This document shows positions 60,641 through 64,000 of a stretch of DNA of 64,000 bases, in pieces. The position numbers and the translations under genes were made by a program. The stretch's first letter is position 1. Every line of letters starts with the position of its first letter. The notes below the pieces were generated by a model. That model searched no databases. It was not told the DNA's origin and was given only the letters and a program-made list of their open reading frames with translations. Source of the stretch: Thalassospira profundimaris (GTDB lineage Bacteria; Pseudomonadota; Alphaproteobacteria; Rhodospirillales; Thalassospiraceae); the NCBI RefSeq assembly GCF_003326795.1, contig NZ_JPWI01000002.1, forward strand, positions 1 through 64,000. The letters run 5' to 3'.

Positions 60641-62492
60641 GACCTCTCAAACGGATAAGCCTAAACGGAAAAAGCGTGGGCCACGTTTCGTGCGGTTGCT
60701 AGGCCCTACACTGGATGCCCTTCGTACATTAGGGGGCATAGCAGAACCCAAGCAGGTTTTCGAGGAAGTCGCAAAGAGCTCTGTGGTTTCTGAAGATGAT
60801 CTGAAGCTTACCAACAAAAACGGTCTGTCGAATTACGAAAACCAGGTTGGATGGGCGAAATTTTATCTGGGCAAGGCCGGACTGGTCACAAGTAAGAAGA
60901 GAGGCGTTTGGGAACTGACAAATGAGGGGCGAGAGACGCAGCTTGACCATGAGGCGGCGCTCGAACTGTTTGAGGATGTCCATGCTCGCTATAAAACCGC
61001 TTCCGATGATGATGACGAGGAAGCGCCTTCAGACGATTTAGGACACGATATCTTTGATGATCCGAAGCGACAATTTTGGTTTGTTGGCGCGGTTTGGAAC
61101 GGTAATGAAGATCAACTGGAGCGTTTCGTCTCAGAAGGTGTCTGGCAAAACGGATATACGGACAGGCATTCCGGTCATGTCGCACGTATGCGACCCGGAG
61201 ATCGGATCGCGATCAAGTCCACCTATGTTCAGAAATACAAGTTGCCATTTGTAAACCACGATAAGCCTGTCTCGTGTATGCGGATCAAGGCGTTGGGCAC
61301 AATTACGCATGCCTCCACAGATGGCCGAACGGTTAAGGTTGCTTGGCAACCCTTGGAACCGCCGCTCGAATGGTATTTCTTTACCTATCGGATAACCATT
61401 GTCAAAGCAGATGCATCGGATGAGTACGCTCGCCGTTTGATCCTATTCACCTTTGCCGGACATAAGCAGGACTATGAATTTTGGTTGCGACAGCCTTATT
61501 GGGTGAAACGATATAGAAAGTCGGAATCCAGTCAGACAGAAATCGATCTTGAGCAAGAGGAAGTGGAGCTCGACAACGACGCAGCCGAGTTCGTTCCTTA
61601 CGGGCTCGGAGACATTGTTGCTGATGGTTGTTTCTTGCCACAGCGCGATATTGATGGCGCGATTTCACGTCTGGAAGCGAAGAAGAATCTAATTCTTCAA
61701 GGCCCTCCAGGAACAGGAAAGACATGGCTGGCCAAACGATTAGGCTATGCGCTGATTGGTACGCGGGATCGTGCAATGGTTCGCAAACGTATGCGGTCCA
61801 TTCAGTTCCACCCTTCTTTGTCATATGAAGATTTTGTGCGGGGGTGGCGTCCTGATGGAGACGGGCATCTCGCGTTGATTGATGGCATGTTTTTAGAGGC
61901 TATAGAAGCTGCTCGCGCCGAGCCTGATCTTCCCTTCGTCGTTATCATTGAGGAAATCAATCGCGGGAACCCAGCCCAGATCTTTGGTGAAATGCTTACC
62001 CTGCTGGAAAAGGACAAGCGTCGTGAGGAGGAGGCAATTGAATTGGCCTATTCGCGCGCCGAGGGTGAGCGTATCTTCATTCCACAAAATCTCTTTGTCA
62101 TCGGTACAATGAACATCGCCGACCGTTCGCTTGCGCTTGTTGACCTCGCTTTACGCCGCCGTTTTGCCTTCGTGTCTCTTGATACCAATCTTAACGATAT
62201 TTGGCACAAATGGTGTTGTGAGCAGACTGGTATGGACGTAGCGGTTCTAGATCGCATCAAGATTGCGATGAAAGAATTAAATGCCGAGATTGCGGCGGAT
62301 AAGTCACTTGGTCCGCAATTTTGCATTGGACATAGTTATGTCACTCCTGGCACTGACGATGAAATTCGTGATGGAACCCTCTGGTTTAAGGATATCGTCG
62401 AGACGGAAATCTATCCGCTTCTGGAAGAATATTGGTTTGATAATCTAGATAAGGCCGCTGCTTCTAGGGACCGATTGTTGCAGGCGATGTGA
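60633..62492 (+). CDS. McrB-like AAA+ restriction ATPase
   Basis: 619 residues from ATG 60633 (GGGAAGGCCGGTC before it). N-terminal winged helix resembling the Mrr N-domain (about 15-110), a middle domain (about 140-300; FWFVGAVWNG, GDRIAIKS) that may read modified bases, and a McrB-type AAA+ domain with Walker A LQGPPGTGKTWLAK (about 354-367), Walker B VVIIEEINRGNPAQ (about 433) and sensor NIADRSLALVDLALRRRF. With McrC it would form a GTP- or ATP-driven cutter. Confidence 0.9.
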   Translation: MNKTSQTDKPKRKKRGPRFVRLLGPTLDALRTLGGIAEPKQVFEEVAKSSVVSEDDLKLTNKNGLSNYENQVGWAKFYLGKAGLVTSKKRGVWELTNEGRETQLDHEAALELFEDVHARYKTASDDDDEEAPSDDLGHDIFDDPKRQFWFVGAVWNGNEDQLERFVSEGVWQNGYTDRHSGHVARMRPGDRIAIKSTYVQKYKLPFVNHDKPVSCMRIKALGTITHASTDGRTVKVAWQPLEPPLEWYFFTYRITIVKADASDEYARRLILFTFAGHKQDYEFWLRQPYWVKRYRKSESSQTEIDLEQEEVELDNDAAEFVPYGLGDIVADGCFLPQRDIDGAISRLEAKKNLILQGPPGTGKTWLAKRLGYALIGTRDRAMVRKRMRSIQFHPSLSYEDFVRGWRPDGDGHLALIDGMFLEAIEAARAEPDLPFVVIIEEINRGNPAQIFGEMLTLLEKDKRREEEAIELAYSRAEGERIFIPQNLFVIGTMNIADRSLALVDLALRRRFAFVSLDTNLNDIWHKWCCEQTGMDVAVLDRIKIAMKELNAEIAADKSLGPQFCIGHSYVTPGTDDEIRDGTLWFKDIVETEIYPLLEEYWFDNLDKAAASRDRLLQAM

Positions 62493-63652
62493 TGATGGAC
62501 GCGACGTTCACGTCTTCTGATACGACCGATATTCGTCTTGTTTACGACAAGATACCGGTGCGCAATGTTTGGTTCCTATTTCTCTATGCGCATGACTTGG
62601 TCAAGTTTCGGGGGAAATTTGATGCAGAGATCGAGGCCTCACCCGACTTCAAATCGCTGATCGCGCGGTTACTTTGTTACACAGTAGAAAATCGTCTCCG
62701 GCACAACCTCAGCTTCGGATATCGACACCGTGAGGACACGCTGCGGCGCGTGCGTGGGCGTATCGACATGCTACAGACTGAGACGCGTGCGTTGCTAAGT
62801 CGAGGTGAGATCGCGTGCCGGTTTGAAGAGCTTACCATCGACACTCCACGCAACCGTTTGGTTCGTGCAGCCCTGAGCGTCGTCGGTGGGGTGCTCGATA
62901 ATGACCGTTTGAGACATCGTACAAAAATGCTAGCGGGGGCACTTGGCAGATCTGGCGTTAGCGCAGTAAACCCGTCACGTGCGGATATGGCCACGGATCA
63001 AATCGGACGACATGAAGCCGAAGATCGGCTTATGGTTTCACTCGCTCGCGCGGTCTTCGATCTCGTGTTGCCGACAGAGGAAACGGGCACACGTTCTGTT
63101 TTGGATGCAGATCGAGCAGAGACAGAGTTTCGGAAGCTCTTTGAAAGCGCTATCGGAAATTTCTTTAACGCTGAACTGTCTCGTGAAGATGGTTGGCGTG
63201 TTTACCCTGGTAAGAAATTTAAATGGCCTATTGATGCTGCTTCTTCTGGGATTCAACATTTCCTGCCGAGCATGGTTACAGACATTATTCTCGAAAATGA
63301 GAGAGAGGATCGGCGGATCATCATTGATACCAAGTTTACGAACGTGTTTACACGCTCGCAGCATGGAGGGGCATTACGCTTTAAAACGGCACATATCTAC
63401 CAGCTCTACGCCTATCTTCGTAGCCAGGAACGGCACGATGAACCGCGTTCTCTGTTCTCGGAAGGTCTTCTTTTGTACCCGGCGATTGATGCCAATATTG
63501 ATGAGTCGGCTGAGATACAGGGGCATCATATCCGTTTCGCGACTATCGACCTTATGCTGCCAGCTTTAGAACTGAGCCAGCGCCTGCGTGCCATTCCCAT
63601 GGAAAGCCGCTTGAGCCGCCCTATCTCGCCGTCTGTTTCTCATCGCGGATGA
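62492..63652 (+). CDS. McrC-like restriction nuclease subunit
   Basis: 386 residues from ATG 62492 (TGATG overlap with the McrB stop; GTG 62489 is also in frame). The N-terminus IPVRNVWFLFLYAHDLVKF and the central RVRGRID and TPRNRLVRAAL are McrC hallmarks. The PD-(D/E)xK nuclease core is at about 265-290 (VTDIILENER, IIIDTKF). It cuts DNA when stimulated by its McrB partner. Confidence 0.9.
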   Translation: MMDATFTSSDTTDIRLVYDKIPVRNVWFLFLYAHDLVKFRGKFDAEIEASPDFKSLIARLLCYTVENRLRHNLSFGYRHREDTLRRVRGRIDMLQTETRALLSRGEIACRFEELTIDTPRNRLVRAALSVVGGVLDNDRLRHRTKMLAGALGRSGVSAVNPSRADMATDQIGRHEAEDRLMVSLARAVFDLVLPTEETGTRSVLDADRAETEFRKLFESAIGNFFNAELSREDGWRVYPGKKFKWPIDAASSGIQHFLPSMVTDIILENEREDRRIIIDTKFTNVFTRSQHGGALRFKTAHIYQLYAYLRSQERHDEPRSLFSEGLLLYPAIDANIDESAEIQGHHIRFATIDLMLPALELSQRLRAIPMESRLSRPISPSVSHRG

Positions 63653-63668
63653 CTCCTAACGGATAGCA

Positions 63669-64000
63669 CTACAAACCTTTGGGAAACTTCATTGAGTTGG
63701 GGAGGTTGGCCCGGTCTATGAAGGTTTTCGGCGTTAAGATACTTAGCACTTCTCTGTGCGCCAAGATCAAAACCATAGCTAACGGATCCTGATGGGCTTC
63801 CAATAGCAGAAACATCTTCCAGTTTCGCAAGGCCCGTGTCGATAGGCTGGGCTGCCGAGGAAGGATCTCTCGTTTACCAAGGTAGCGTCGCCAGAGGGCG
63901 GGGGTGTTGGGATGTCGAACAAGCGGACGAGGCTTGTAGTGGTATTTAGTTATGGCCCATCGTCCGTCTTTCGTACGTTGTTTGTCTTGTCTTGCTTCAA
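63669..64000 (-). CDS. Second MOBP relaxase, C-terminal fragment
   Basis: The frame is open to the window edge and ends at TAG (63669-63671). Its 110 residues match the linker region of the relaxase at 21628: ALWRRYLGKR, RNWKMFLLLEAHQDPLAMV and LILAHREV here versus PLWRRYL, SNWKLFLLSEAYRDPLAMV and FLLAQQE there. This one stops soon after, so it lacks the TOPRIM-like repeats. It indicates a second mobilisation region to the right of the defence island. The N-terminal nicking domain lies outside the window. Confidence 0.8.
   Translation of the reverse strand, partial: EARQDKQRTKDGRWAITKYHYKPRPLVRHPNTPALWRRYLGKREILPRQPSLSTRALRNWKMFLLLEAHQDPLAMVLILAHREVLSILTPKTFIDRANLPNSMKFPKGL

Overview
The window looks like a composite mobile region from an alphaproteobacterium. 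Evidence: moderate GC, an SOS box of the alphaproteobacterial form GTTC-N7-GTTC at umuD, and plasmid-type transfer genes with a replication-like gene. Genus cannot be read from the sequence alone.

Region 1 (1-14.38 kb) is a metal and thiol island. It holds the tail of a cytochrome c, two thioredoxin-like proteins, two SCO proteins, a PCu(A)C copper chaperone, a Met-rich periplasmic protein and CcdA, so it looks like a periplasmic copper-delivery and thiol-redox set. A complete mercury operon follows (merR divergent from merTPFA, plus a second CcdA-like protein). The island closes with four leftward genes: three large tyrosine recombinases and a small partner, the arrangement of ginABCD of GInt islands. 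Its right end sits inside umuC: umuD is intact, but umuC breaks off after about 33 codons at the point where the island begins.

Region 2 (14.4-21.6 kb) resembles a plasmid leading region: SOS-controlled umuD, a hairpin-rich 0.8 kb stretch without genes, small unknown genes, a large serine recombinase (copy A), a folded ~100 bp element, a ribbon-helix-helix protein and a phosphoribosyltransferase-fold protein.

Region 3 (21.6-46.8 kb) is a leftward conjugation operon of IncP-like Trb type. It encodes TraK-, TraL- and TraM-like proteins, VirB2/3/4/5/6, a VirB7-like lipoprotein, VirB8/9/10/11, the VirD4/TraG coupling protein, an ArdC-zincin-TOPRIM protein, a MobC-like protein and a MOBP relaxase with three TOPRIM-like repeats. 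Two rightward genes fill gaps in this operon. Most junctions are 4 bp start/stop overlaps, which implies one coupled transcript.

Region 4 (46.8-52.4 kb) has a candidate small RNA, a replication-type helix-turn-helix protein, an HD hydrolase, a zeta-type toxin with its presumed antitoxin, a second large serine recombinase (copy B), a BRO-type protein, a helically phased 10-bp repeat array, and a second copy of the folded element.

Region 5 (52.6-63.7 kb) is a defence island: an MmeI-like DNA methyltransferase, a Schlafen/AlbA ATP-binding protein, an SF2 helicase, a GIY-YIG nuclease and a McrB/McrC pair, all co-oriented and mostly overlapping. The last 330 bases are the C-terminal end of a second relaxase on the minus strand.

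The most unusual signal is the pair of folded elements near 18.43 and 52.31 kb. Their unpaired segments are conserved and their stems change in a compensatory way. Each lies on the upstream side of a related large serine recombinase, in the same orientation, and together they bracket the conjugation and replication core.
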